DNA from: Bacteroidota bacterium | GTDB taxonomy: Bacteria > Bacteroidota > Bacteroidia > Flavobacteriales > Weeksellaceae | Direction of reading: 5' to 3' | Assembly: GCA_023386965.1 (NCBI GenBank) | Contig: JAEWIR010000040.1 | Location: 1 to 24,778, forward strand | DNA length: 24,778 nucleotides | Part shown: positions 7,078 through 14,857 of the stretch, piece after piece | How the letters are laid out: the number at the start of each line of letters is the position of its first letter | Numbering within the stretch: position 1 is the first letter of the stretch | Position numbers and translations under genes: made by a program | Notes under the pieces: generated by a model | Told to the model about the DNA's origin: nothing | The model's database searches: none | The model's input: only the letters and a program-made list of their open reading frames with translations

Positions 7078-9657
7078 TTAGAACGGGTAACCGAATGCAA
7101 AGTTCAGCGTAGGTTTCAGCGGCTGTATCTTGCTGAATCTCCAGCGGTCGCCTTCTGGCTTATTCGGGTCATAGATTTTATATGCAAGATCGATGCGGGC
7201 TGTGATATACGCCACATTGATCCTAAGACCCAACCCGCTTCCTACACCCATCTGCTTCAGGAATTTGCTGAATTTAAACTGATCACCAAATCCGGTATTC
7301 TTCAGGCTCCAGATATTTCCTGCATCTGTAAATACAGCAACCTCATACATTTCGGTAAGCGGCAGGCGGTACTCCACGCTTGAGGTAAGCTTTACATTGC
7401 CCATTACAAAAGTACGGATGCGCTCATCAAGCTGTGAATCGGCCGGTCCCAGACCACCGAAAGGACGCCACGCTCGGATGTCGTTGGAACCACCGTTAAA
7501 GTAAGACCTTACAAACGGCATCTGGTTGGAGTTACCATAAGGAACTCCCAATCCCACAAACTGCCGCATGGCAAGGGTCTGCTTGCCGAAAGTCAGGTAT
7601 TTACGAACATCTATATCAAATTTCACAAACTGAGAAAGAGGAAGTTTGAAAAGGGTTTTCTGCTGTCCCGTCGTAATGCCTTTTTCGGCTTCGGTTCCGG
7701 CAACCAGACTTAGTAAATTTCCGGCAACTTCGACTTTCCCATTAAAGTAGAACGGATTTTCAAATTCCTTTTTCCCTATTTCATTATAAATGAAGTTGTA
7801 GATGAATGATGAAATGAGGACATCCTGCGTTTGTCTGTCCTTGTTGACAAGTGATTGTCTGAAAGTGTTATAAGTGTTCAGTTCGTCGGGCGACAATGAA
7901 TTTACAAAGGCCTGATCGTTCAGGATGATTGCTGAAAATTCATCTGATGAAATCTCACCCTGCTCAAACTGGGTGTAAAGTGAGGGCGAATATTTCTGGA
8001 ACACGAAGTTTCTGACATCACCATCACGTGGGAAGTATTCGTAATACCGATCTTTATTTCGGGTAAGACTGAGCTGCGTATTGAAGATGGTGAGGCGGTG
8101 TGAAATCACGTCATTGACGTTGGCAAAATAATTAAGGCCCGTATTGAAGTTTACACGGTCCATGCCTATGTTTTTCTGGAATGAGGCCCCCAAACTGACG
8201 GATGTGGACGGTGAGTACCGTTTCGGAATCAGTTTATAATAACTGAAGGGTAAAAGCAGTCGGGGGAAACTTAAATTAGCATTTGCGGAAAATTCGTGCG
8301 CCCACACACGGGTATCCAAATCCTTGGAGTTGCGCACACGGCCTGCAATCCAGGACACCGAAGTGTTCAGGTTTTCAGCACCACCAAAAAGGTTTCTCGT
8401 AGTAAGGTCCACAGAAGGCGAGGCAGCCAGATTAAGCAGTTGGGAATAGTTAAGGTCAGCCGCTACTTTCAGTTCATATTTAGGCAGTGGTTTAAGGAGA
8501 TAAAGGACATCCACAATGCTGTCATTAGGTGCTGCAGTTCCGCCGCGGCGCAGGGAGTCACGGGCCTTGATGAGGCTGAAATTGTTCATTGCCTGGAAGT
8601 TCCGTCTTGTAAGGTCCAGGTTTTTCTGGTCGTAAAGGTCACCGTTTCTCAGGATTACAGCACGCCACAGGGCGCTGCTTTTAAACTGATCGTCAAGCAT
8701 ATGGAAACGGATGCCCCGCAATGAATCTTTAACGGTATTCTGAGGGAAATCATTTGCATTTTCAACCACTGCAACATCAATATTACCGATGGTCGCGGTT
8801 TTATAGGGGGTATCCAAGGAATCTTTATGTATTTCCATGGTAACCGGTACATTTTTTCGGCTGCTCAGGGTATCTGCCATAAAGAAAATCTCCTGGCCGG
8901 AACTGTTGAACTGATAATAGCCACGGCTGCGCATCAGGTCGTTAATCCTCTTTACTTCGGCTTCCAGTTTTTCCTGATCCAGGGTAGTCCGGGACCGTAT
9001 AGTGCTGGCGGTAAGGTTTTCTTCGTAGATGGATTTTATCCTGGCGTCCGGGATATCGTAATAATATTCACTGATCTTCGTGGCATCTTTTGGAGTGATC
9101 AGATAATTGACCTGTGCCTTTTTAGCAGCCGAATCCAAATCGTGAGTGTAGGCAGTCTCGGCATCCCAGTAACCGCGGTACACTAACCTTTTGCGTATGG
9201 AATTGGCACTGCTTTCACTTTTACTGGGGTCCAGGATAACCGGTGGCTGCCCGACATTATGAAAGAAACGGTTCATAAAAAGGTTTCGTCCCACATATTC
9301 CGGATGACCATATTTGATGAACAGGGAATCCCTGAGTTTCTGATCCCTCATGTCAGAAGGGTAGGTCATGTATTCATTCAGGATGGTATCGTATTTAGGA
9401 TCGGCCAGGTTATACATCCACAAACCCGCAGGAAAGAAAAGCAGCTGCTTTTTATTTGGTTTTTGGGTCACATAGTCCGGCAGTTCATTTGCCAGGACTT
9501 CCGGTCCGTCATACCGGAAGTTGTTTTTTGTAAGAAGGTATTCACCATCCGGCACTTTGCGCGTAGTGCTGCAGGCATAGAGAAAAAGGACAACGGTTGC
9601 AGAAGATAGAAATATATGATATTTTTGGAGATATTTTCCTGAATGGTTACGGCTCAT
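7078..9657 (-). CDS. tamL: TamL, lipidated BamA/TamA-family (Omp85) outer-membrane assembly protein
   Basis: An 859-residue Omp85 protein. It begins with a lipoprotein signal ending FLYACSTTRK (Cys29), which distinguishes Bacteroidota TamL from proteobacterial TamA. A POTRA-containing periplasmic part follows to roughly residue 400, then a long beta-barrel domain with the surface-antigen features MPFVRSYFNGGSNDIRAWR and VAVFTDAGNIW, ending in an aromatic residue (FGYPF). The family inserts or assembles outer-membrane proteins and normally works with TamB, which is not in this window. The start at 9657 is forced: no other in-frame Met precedes the lipobox. Its first 15 bases overlap the start of the divergent methyltransferase gene. 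Confidence 0.9.
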   Translation of the reverse strand: MSRNHSGKYLQKYHIFLSSATVVLFLYACSTTRKVPDGEYLLTKNNFRYDGPEVLANELPDYVTQKPNKKQLLFFPAGLWMYNLADPKYDTILNEYMTYPSDMRDQKLRDSLFIKYGHPEYVGRNLFMNRFFHNVGQPPVILDPSKSESSANSIRKRLVYRGYWDAETAYTHDLDSAAKKAQVNYLITPKDATKISEYYYDIPDARIKSIYEENLTASTIRSRTTLDQEKLEAEVKRINDLMRSRGYYQFNSSGQEIFFMADTLSSRKNVPVTMEIHKDSLDTPYKTATIGNIDVAVVENANDFPQNTVKDSLRGIRFHMLDDQFKSSALWRAVILRNGDLYDQKNLDLTRRNFQAMNNFSLIKARDSLRRGGTAAPNDSIVDVLYLLKPLPKYELKVAADLNYSQLLNLAASPSVDLTTRNLFGGAENLNTSVSWIAGRVRNSKDLDTRVWAHEFSANANLSFPRLLLPFSYYKLIPKRYSPSTSVSLGASFQKNIGMDRVNFNTGLNYFANVNDVISHRLTIFNTQLSLTRNKDRYYEYFPRDGDVRNFVFQKYSPSLYTQFEQGEISSDEFSAIILNDQAFVNSLSPDELNTYNTFRQSLVNKDRQTQDVLISSFIYNFIYNEIGKKEFENPFYFNGKVEVAGNLLSLVAGTEAEKGITTGQQKTLFKLPLSQFVKFDIDVRKYLTFGKQTLAMRQFVGLGVPYGNSNQMPFVRSYFNGGSNDIRAWRPFGGLGPADSQLDERIRTFVMGNVKLTSSVEYRLPLTEMYEVAVFTDAGNIWSLKNTGFGDQFKFSKFLKQMGVGSGLGLRINVAYITARIDLAYKIYDPNKPEGDRWRFSKIQPLKPTLNFAFGYPF
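9620..9627 (+). promoter_or_regulatory. -7 promoter box of the RNA methyltransferase gene
   Basis: TATTTTTG matches TAnnTTTG and ends 15 nt before the ATG at 9643. It lies inside the tamL signal-peptide codons, so the two genes' control regions are interleaved. Confidence 0.55.
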
Positions 9658-10383
9658 ACAATTAAGATATTACAGTCCCTCGACAAAAAAAAGTACCGGC
9701 AGAAGCACGGTTTATTCGTGGTTGAAGGTAACAAAAATATACGTGAACTGCAGAGTTCACGCTATAAAATTAGAGAAATATTTTCCATAAATCCAAGTGA
9801 GCTGCTGTGGGCTGGTCAGGCTGTAGAAACCATAAGCGAACAGGAACTCAGGAAGATCAGTTTTCTGCAGCATCCGCGGGATTCTGTTGCTTTGGTCGAA
9901 ATTCCTGAAGCTCAGTTCTTGCCGGACATTAACCTTCAGCTCGTGCTGGACGGTATACAGGATCCCGGCAACTTCGGCACCATTATCCGTTTAGCCGACT
10001 GGTTCGGAATAGAACAGGTGGTCTGTTCGGATGATACTGTAGATCAATATAATCCAAAAGCTGTAATGTCTGCGATGGGATCTTTTAGCAGGGTCAATGT
10101 GGTTTATACCGATATTAACGCTTTTCTGTCTGAATCTCCCAATGTAAATCTGGGCACTGATATGGAAGGGGAGAGTATTTACTCCTTTGTCTTTCCGGAA
10201 AGGATGAACATCGTGCTTGGAAATGAAGGCAGCGGTATGAGACCTGAAACTGAAAGCTTAATCCGGCACCAGATCACCATTCCGCGTTTTGGAAAGGCGA
10301 AAGCTACTGAAAGCCTCAATGTCTCCATGGCAGCCGGAATTATATTAGGACAGATTTTTTCCGCAAAAGAAGGTCTAAGATAA
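9643..10383 (+). CDS. TrmH/SpoU-family RNA 2'-O-methyltransferase
   Basis: A 246-residue SAM-dependent methyltransferase of the SPOUT class acting on rRNA or tRNA ribose. The N-terminal substrate-binding domain (1-95) begins MVTAHTIKILQSLDKKKYRQ and contains the usual LFVVEGNKNIREL. The knotted catalytic domain shows motif 1 DPGNFGTIIR (107-116), motif 2 IVLGNEGSGM (190-199) and motif 3 ESLNVSMAAGI (223-233). The start at 9643 keeps the N-terminus typical of the family, even though it overlaps tamL by 15 bp in divergent orientation. The target nucleotide cannot be told from sequence. It converges with the aldehyde dehydrogenase gene, 11 bp apart, with no hairpin between. Confidence 0.93.
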   Translation: MVTAHTIKILQSLDKKKYRQKHGLFVVEGNKNIRELQSSRYKIREIFSINPSELLWAGQAVETISEQELRKISFLQHPRDSVALVEIPEAQFLPDINLQLVLDGIQDPGNFGTIIRLADWFGIEQVVCSDDTVDQYNPKAVMSAMGSFSRVNVVYTDINAFLSESPNVNLGTDMEGESIYSFVFPERMNIVLGNEGSGMRPETESLIRHQITIPRFGKAKATESLNVSMAAGIILGQIFSAKEGLR

Positions 10384-10394
10384 ATTAAGGGTAG

Positions 10395-11759
10395 TTACAT
10401 CAACCTGTTGATCCATTTCCATTTGTCTTCAGTGTAGGGCGGATATTTGAGGTTCGGTTCGCCCCACGTGGCGCGGTCCATCACCGCTTTATGATGTGAG
10501 AATGTTTCAAACCCATATTTCCCGTGATAGTTGCCTATGCCTGAATTTCCTACACCACCGAAAGGCAGGTTGTCATTGCTCAGATGCATGATCACATCAT
10601 TGATACAGCCGCCACCGAAGGAAAGCAGGGAGGTGAAAAGTTGTTTTTCGTCTTTTTGGCTGCTAAAAAGATAGGCCGCAAGCGGTTTTTCCTGCTCCAG
10701 CACCATGTTGATAGCCTCGCGGTAATATTTAAAAGTCAAAACAGGCAGTAAAGGACCGAATATCTCTTCCTGCATCACACGGTCATTCCAGGAGATATTG
10801 GTAAGGACCGTAGGCTCAATATATAGATTTTCGGCATCAGTGGCGCCGCCGTGATAGATCTTCTCAGCTTCAATCATTGCAGTTAACCGGTCAAAATTTC
10901 GGCGGTTAATGATGCGTGTATAGTGCGCTGCGTCCGGGAAGTATTTAAATTCACTTATGTAATTCCGCAGATATTCCAGGAATTTATCCTTTACCTTTTC
11001 GTCAACAAGAATATAATCAGGCGCAACGCAGGTCTGGCCGGCATTCAGAAATTTTCCCCATACAATTCGTTTGGCAGCTACGTCAAAGTCGGCACTTGCA
11101 GTTACGATTGCCGGCGACTTGCCGCCGAGTTCAAGTGTAACAGGAGTCAGATGCTTTGCGGCTGCTTCATAAACAATCTTTCCCACACGCGTGCTTCCTG
11201 TAAAGAATATTTTGTCGAATTTATGCCTAAGGATTTCAGTAGTTTCCTCGACTCCGCCTTCAGCGACAAAAAGATATTCCTCCGGAAACTCTTCATTGAT
11301 CAGTCTTGCCATCAGCGACATCGTGTTAGCGGCAATCTCGCTGGGTTTCACTATACAGGTATTTCCCGCAGCAATAGCGGCGACCATAGGAGAGAGTGAC
11401 AGCTGATAAGGATAGTTCCAGGCACCGATCACAAGCACATTCCCTAAGGGCTCGCTGTATATCTTACTGGTGGCTATCTGGTTCACCAGGTTGGTACCTG
11501 CTGTGCGGGGACCGGCAAAGCGCTTCAGGTTTTTCAGGTAATAATCAATATCCTTCAGGACAAAGGAAATCTCTGTGGTATAGGTATCGAATCGTGATTT
11601 ACCAAAATCTTTCGCAATTGCTTCATACAGGAGTTCATCATTTTTCTGAATCAACTTTTTAAGTTGCTCCAGTTTATGTTGCCGGAAGCCAAGATCCTTT
11701 GTCTTATGGGTGCGGAAAAATTCCCGCTGTTTTAAAATAATCTGTTCAAACATGGACAA
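10395..11759 (-). CDS. Aldehyde dehydrogenase, class 3-like
   Basis: A 454-residue NAD(P)-dependent enzyme oxidising aldehydes to carboxylic acids, of the short ALDH3/YwdH type that lacks the N-terminal extension of classes 1 and 2. Catalytic features: WNYP with N115, the coenzyme segment FFTGSTRVGK, VTLELGGKSP with general base E210, and FLNAGQTCVAP with nucleophile C244. The C-terminal tail PPYTEDKWKWINRLM is in the style of class 3 enzymes. A role in disposing of fatty aldehydes or lipid-peroxidation products is usual for the class but not shown here. Met3 is an equally possible start. The 146 bp upstream to the rplI terminator contain no clear -7 box. Confidence 0.93.
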   Translation of the reverse strand: MSMFEQIILKQREFFRTHKTKDLGFRQHKLEQLKKLIQKNDELLYEAIAKDFGKSRFDTYTTEISFVLKDIDYYLKNLKRFAGPRTAGTNLVNQIATSKIYSEPLGNVLVIGAWNYPYQLSLSPMVAAIAAGNTCIVKPSEIAANTMSLMARLINEEFPEEYLFVAEGGVEETTEILRHKFDKIFFTGSTRVGKIVYEAAAKHLTPVTLELGGKSPAIVTASADFDVAAKRIVWGKFLNAGQTCVAPDYILVDEKVKDKFLEYLRNYISEFKYFPDAAHYTRIINRRNFDRLTAMIEAEKIYHGGATDAENLYIEPTVLTNISWNDRVMQEEIFGPLLPVLTFKYYREAINMVLEQEKPLAAYLFSSQKDEKQLFTSLLSFGGGCINDVIMHLSNDNLPFGGVGNSGIGNYHGKYGFETFSHHKAVMDRATWGEPNLKYPPYTEDKWKWINRLM

Positions 11760-11905
11760 TTTTTTTTGCGTCGAGATAACATCAAGGAGGCAAATTTTCT
11801 GCCAGTTGGAGGCTGTTAGTGCAGAAGTTATTCTTCTGACTACTAATAAAACCTCTTTGCTGATGAATCACTGCGTTTTAATACTTTAAGCAAAATGATA
11901 CAGAT

Positions 11906-11935
11906 AAAAAAAACCACAACGCGAACGCTGTGGTT
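11906..11935 (-). terminator. Rho-independent terminator of the rpsF-rpsR-rplI operon
   Basis: On the minus strand AACCACAGCG and CGTTGTGGTT form a 10-bp stem with one G-U pair and a TTCG loop, followed by a run of T (11911 down to 11906). It lies 22 bp behind the rplI stop codon. Confidence 0.92.
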
Positions 11936-11957
11936 ATAATTTATACCGAAGTACAGT

Positions 11958-12482
11958 TTATGCTTCTTCAGAAGTGTCTTCAGCTGCTGCTTCAACTTTC
12001 TTAGGCTCAGCTTTTGGAGCTGCCGGAGCTGGAGGTGCATCAGAAACAACGTCGAACTCATAAGTATACTCAACATCACGGTGCAGTCTCACCTGAGCGG
12101 CGAATTTACCTGTTCTCTTAATGTTGTTACCAGGAATCTTGATGTATTTTCTGTCGATATCAACACCTGCCTTAGCCAATTCTTCAGCAAGGTTTGCATT
12201 GTTGATGGAACCGAAAAGTTTATCACCGGCACCTACTTTGGTAGCGATGGTAAGCTGAGTTTTCTTCAGCTGTTCAATTTTAGCTGTAGCATTGGCTACC
12301 AGTTTAGCTTCCTCTTCTTTTCTGGACTCAAGAGTCTCAGCAAGGGCTGCTTTGTTTTTTGGAGTTGCCAGAAGTGCATATCCTTTTGGTAAAAGGAAGT
12401 TTCTTGCATAACCCGGTTTCACACTTACAGTATCAAACTCAAGTCCTAAGTTCTCAACGTCCTGTTTTAAAATAATATCCAT
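11958..12482 (-). CDS. rplI: 50S ribosomal protein L9
   Basis: A large-subunit protein of 174 residues. The N-terminal rRNA-binding domain is canonical (MDIILKQDVENLGLEFDTV, then KPGYARNFLLPKGYA), followed by the long connecting helix and the C-terminal domain ending near DVEYTYEFDVVSD. About 25 further residues rich in Ala, Pro, Lys and Glu form a low-complexity tail not present in E. coli L9 (149 residues). It is the last gene of the operon, 76 bp behind rpsR; that gap holds a small hairpin (arms 12512-12516 and 12523-12527). Confidence 0.97.
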   Translation of the reverse strand: MDIILKQDVENLGLEFDTVSVKPGYARNFLLPKGYALLATPKNKAALAETLESRKEEEAKLVANATAKIEQLKKTQLTIATKVGAGDKLFGSINNANLAEELAKAGVDIDRKYIKIPGNNIKRTGKFAAQVRLHRDVEYTYEFDVVSDAPPAPAAPKAEPKKVEAAAEDTSEEA

Positions 12483-12558
12483 TGTTGTCCTTTGTATTTA
12501 AGTTAGGTGCAGTTGGCTGCAACCAACAATTGTTTTTTGTAATAATTATAGATCTGTC

Positions 12559-12861
12559 TTACTTAAGCATATCTGCTACGTAAGGCATAAGAGCCAGGTG
12601 TCTTGCTCTCTTGATTGCAGAAGAAACTTTTCTCTGGTACTTCAGTGAAGTTCCGGTGTATCTTCTTGGAAGGATTTTCCCCTGCTCGTTCACGAACTGA
12701 AGAAGGAAATCTGCATCTTTGTAATCAACATGCTTAATTCCGTATTTTTTAAATCTGCAGTATTTTTTCTGAGATTTTGTATTGATATCAAGCGGGGTAA
12801 GGAATTTTACTTCTGATTCTCCTCCTGCTGAGGCTTGTTTAGCCATATCGTCTATTGCCAT
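12559..12861 (-). CDS. rpsR: 30S ribosomal protein S18
   Basis: A small-subunit protein of 100 residues that binds next to S6 on 16S rRNA. The conserved core is present: KKYCRFKKYGIKHVDYKD, then LPRRYTGTSLKYQRKVSSAIKRARHLALMPYV. The first 20 or so residues, with an Ala/Gly-rich segment, are a lineage-specific extension. It lies 25 bp behind rpsF. Confidence 0.97.
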   Translation of the reverse strand: MAIDDMAKQASAGGESEVKFLTPLDINTKSQKKYCRFKKYGIKHVDYKDADFLLQFVNEQGKILPRRYTGTSLKYQRKVSSAIKRARHLALMPYVADMLK

Positions 12862-12886
12862 GTCCTGTAATTTTGAGGGTTAAAAA

Positions 12887-13228
12887 TTAAGCTTTCGCAG
12901 TTTTCACTTTAGTTCTTCTTGTAACTGCATAATCGATCGCATGCTTATCCAGTTTAGTGGTAAGGAAACGGATTACTCTCTCGTCACGCTTAAACGCCAG
13001 TTCCAGATCAGCTACTACATCTCCTTCGCCTTTGAATTCAATTAAAGTATAAAACCCATTCTTTTTCAGTTGGATTGGATACGCCAGTTTCTTAAGTCCC
13101 CAATTTTCCTTGGCAACAATTTCGCAATTGCGTGAAGTCAGAAGATCTTCAAATTTTTTCACTGCTTCCTCCACCTGTGCGTCAGATAGAACGGGAGTTA
13201 AAATGAAAACAGTCTCGTAGTTGTTCAT
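12887..13228 (-). CDS. rpsF: 30S ribosomal protein S6
   Basis: A small-subunit protein that pairs with S18. The start is placed at 13228, giving MNNYETVFILTPVLSDAQV, which is the family's normal N-terminus (113 residues). The frame is open upstream to an ATG at 13264, but that would place the start inside the -7 promoter box at 13262-13269 and add 12 unrelated residues. The core (VAKENWGLKKLAYPIQLKKNG, FYTLIEFKGEGD, and DERVIRFLTTKL) is typical. First gene of rpsF-rpsR-rplI. Confidence 0.96.
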   Translation of the reverse strand: MNNYETVFILTPVLSDAQVEEAVKKFEDLLTSRNCEIVAKENWGLKKLAYPIQLKKNGFYTLIEFKGEGDVVADLELAFKRDERVIRFLTTKLDKHAIDYAVTRRTKVKTAKA

Positions 13229-13261
13229 AATGTTAAAAATATTGTTAATTATTTCGAGGTG

Positions 13262-13291
13262 CAAAATTAGTTTATTTTATTGAATACACAA
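13262..13291 (-). promoter_or_regulatory. Promoter of rpsF-rpsR-rplI
   Basis: On the minus strand a TTG -33 element (13291-13289, inside TTTTTG) is followed after 19 nt by TAATTTTG (13269-13262), a full match to TAnnTTTG. The spacing fits the Bacteroidota sigma-ABfr consensus. The leader would be roughly 25-30 nt to the ATG at 13228. The -33 element lies only a few bases after the clc stop codon. Confidence 0.8.
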
Positions 13292-13298
13292 AAATTCA

Positions 13299-14693
13299 TT
13301 ATGTTTTTCTCTTTTTCCGCCGCATATTTTGTAAGTCAATGCCCGGATCGCTGTCCAGCTCCTGCAGGTAGGCGATTTTCAGGCTGTCATATAGTGATTT
13401 CCGGCTTACAAGCAATGAAATCAATGATGATACCATGCCTGCCAGCATAAGGTAAAAAATAAGCGAATGTCTGTCGGTCATTTCCAGTACCAGGATTGCG
13501 GATGTAAACGGAGCACGTGTTATACCGGTAAGAAAGGCTACCATGCCGGCCAGGATTACGACATTGGTCTCGTTGCTCTGCAAATCCATTATCCCCGAGA
13601 AGAATGCTCCGAAACTGGCGCCCGCACTTAAGGCGGGTGCAAATATCCCGCCCGCACCTCCTGAGGTAAAGGACAGCGCTGGTCCTATCATCCGCAGTAA
13701 AGGTACATACCAGGCTTCAGATTTATTATCGGAGAACAATACCCTGTCCATAATACCTTTTCCGGAACCCAGGACTTCCCAGTTTACAAAGTAGGCGAGG
13801 GCTGCAATGATCCAGGCACTGATGATAAGGAATATTATATTTTGAGTTGGCGTCTTCAGTTTCCGTTTCCACCTGTTGATACGCAGCATCACGACCGACA
13901 GGTTACTGCTCAGCAGGCCGCAGACCAGAGAGACCGCAATTACCGGAAAGATGATTGACACGGTTACTCCCGCGGTTTTCGGATAACCAAGGTAAAGATA
14001 GGAACCGGCCAGCCACTGTGCCGTGAGTCCAGCAATAATTACAGCGGTAAAGAGCGCGGTCTTAAAATATTTAAGATGGATTTTGGCGAGTTCTTCCACG
14101 GCAAAAACGATTCCGCCCATAGGCGTGTTGAAAGCCGCCGCAAGTCCGGCCGCCGCGCCGGTCATGATCATGTTTCGGATAGAAATCCGCGGCCACCAGT
14201 TAGGCAGCAGCTGGTTAACGAACCGGAAAACTGAGCCCGCAATCTGAATGGTGGGTCCCTCGCGGCCCACCGCGCCGCCACCAAGGACCAGCACCGTACT
14301 GGAAAGGACTTTAATTAATACAATTTTAAAGCTTAATAGAAACCTCAGCTTATGCCGCTGTCCCGGTGTGGCCAAATCTACTGCTGCCATCACCTGTGGG
14401 ATGCCGCTGCCTTTGGCATAGGGTGCATATTTCTGTACGAGCCACCACGACAGTACAAAGGCTGCAGGTGCCGCTGCAAATATGGACAGGGCATTCCATT
14501 TAAGCATTAGCTGTAGGAGGTGTTCGGCCCATTCAAAAACTTTGGCGTACATCACTGCAGCCACACCGGTCAGAAATGAGGCTATCCAGAACGGAACCGC
14601 CTGAAGCATGCTTCTCTTCAACCGTTGGTTTTCAATATTGTCAAAAATATGTTTAAGCCGGACACGGCTGTACCGTATAAGTTTTTTGACCAT
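13299..14693 (-). CDS. ClC-family chloride channel/antiporter
   Basis: A 464-residue inner-membrane protein with the three selectivity-filter motifs of the family: GSGIP (95-99), GREGP (143-147) with gating Glu145, and GGIFAPALSAGA further on. The Glu pair at 200-201 (FAVEELAK) matches the position of the inner proton-pathway Glu of E. coli ClcA, so H+/Cl- exchange is more likely than a passive channel. There are no CBS domains; a short basic tail ends RRKKRKT. Roles in acid resistance or charge balance are known for the family. It runs toward the rpsF promoter with no terminator visible. Confidence 0.93.
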   Translation of the reverse strand: MVKKLIRYSRVRLKHIFDNIENQRLKRSMLQAVPFWIASFLTGVAAVMYAKVFEWAEHLLQLMLKWNALSIFAAAPAAFVLSWWLVQKYAPYAKGSGIPQVMAAVDLATPGQRHKLRFLLSFKIVLIKVLSSTVLVLGGGAVGREGPTIQIAGSVFRFVNQLLPNWWPRISIRNMIMTGAAAGLAAAFNTPMGGIVFAVEELAKIHLKYFKTALFTAVIIAGLTAQWLAGSYLYLGYPKTAGVTVSIIFPVIAVSLVCGLLSSNLSVVMLRINRWKRKLKTPTQNIIFLIISAWIIAALAYFVNWEVLGSGKGIMDRVLFSDNKSEAWYVPLLRMIGPALSFTSGGAGGIFAPALSAGASFGAFFSGIMDLQSNETNVVILAGMVAFLTGITRAPFTSAILVLEMTDRHSLIFYLMLAGMVSSLISLLVSRKSLYDSLKIAYLQELDSDPGIDLQNMRRKKRKT

Positions 14694-14811
14694 AAAAGAC
14701 CAGAATATTTTTAATAATTTGAACTGTTATCAGCAATAAAAATAGGTATAAAATACAAAAGGTTACCCGCAGTGACGTTTGGACGGGGAACATCTTCCGC
14801 CATTCATTAAC

Positions 14812-14835
14812 AAAAAACCTCCGGGAAACCGGAGG
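14812..14835 (-). terminator. Rho-independent terminator of the E2 gene
   Basis: On the minus strand CCTCCGG and CCGGAGG form a perfect 7-bp stem with loop TTTC, followed by six T. It lies 22 bp behind the E2 stop codon. The 118 bp from here to the clc start contain no clear -7 box. Confidence 0.92.
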
Positions 14836-14857
14836 CCTGTATCTCTAACTTTCTGAA

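Noticed and set aside
8296..8724. 142-codon plus-strand open frame inside tamL
   Set aside because: It is antisense to a clear Omp85 protein, has no family features and no -7 box before it.
10923..11399. 158-codon plus-strand open frame inside the aldehyde dehydrogenase gene
   Set aside because: Antisense to the catalytic core of a well-recognised enzyme; the translated sequence has no recognisable motif.
13229..13264. ATG at 13264 as the rpsF start
   Set aside because: It overlaps the promoter -7 box and adds twelve residues not found in S6 proteins.
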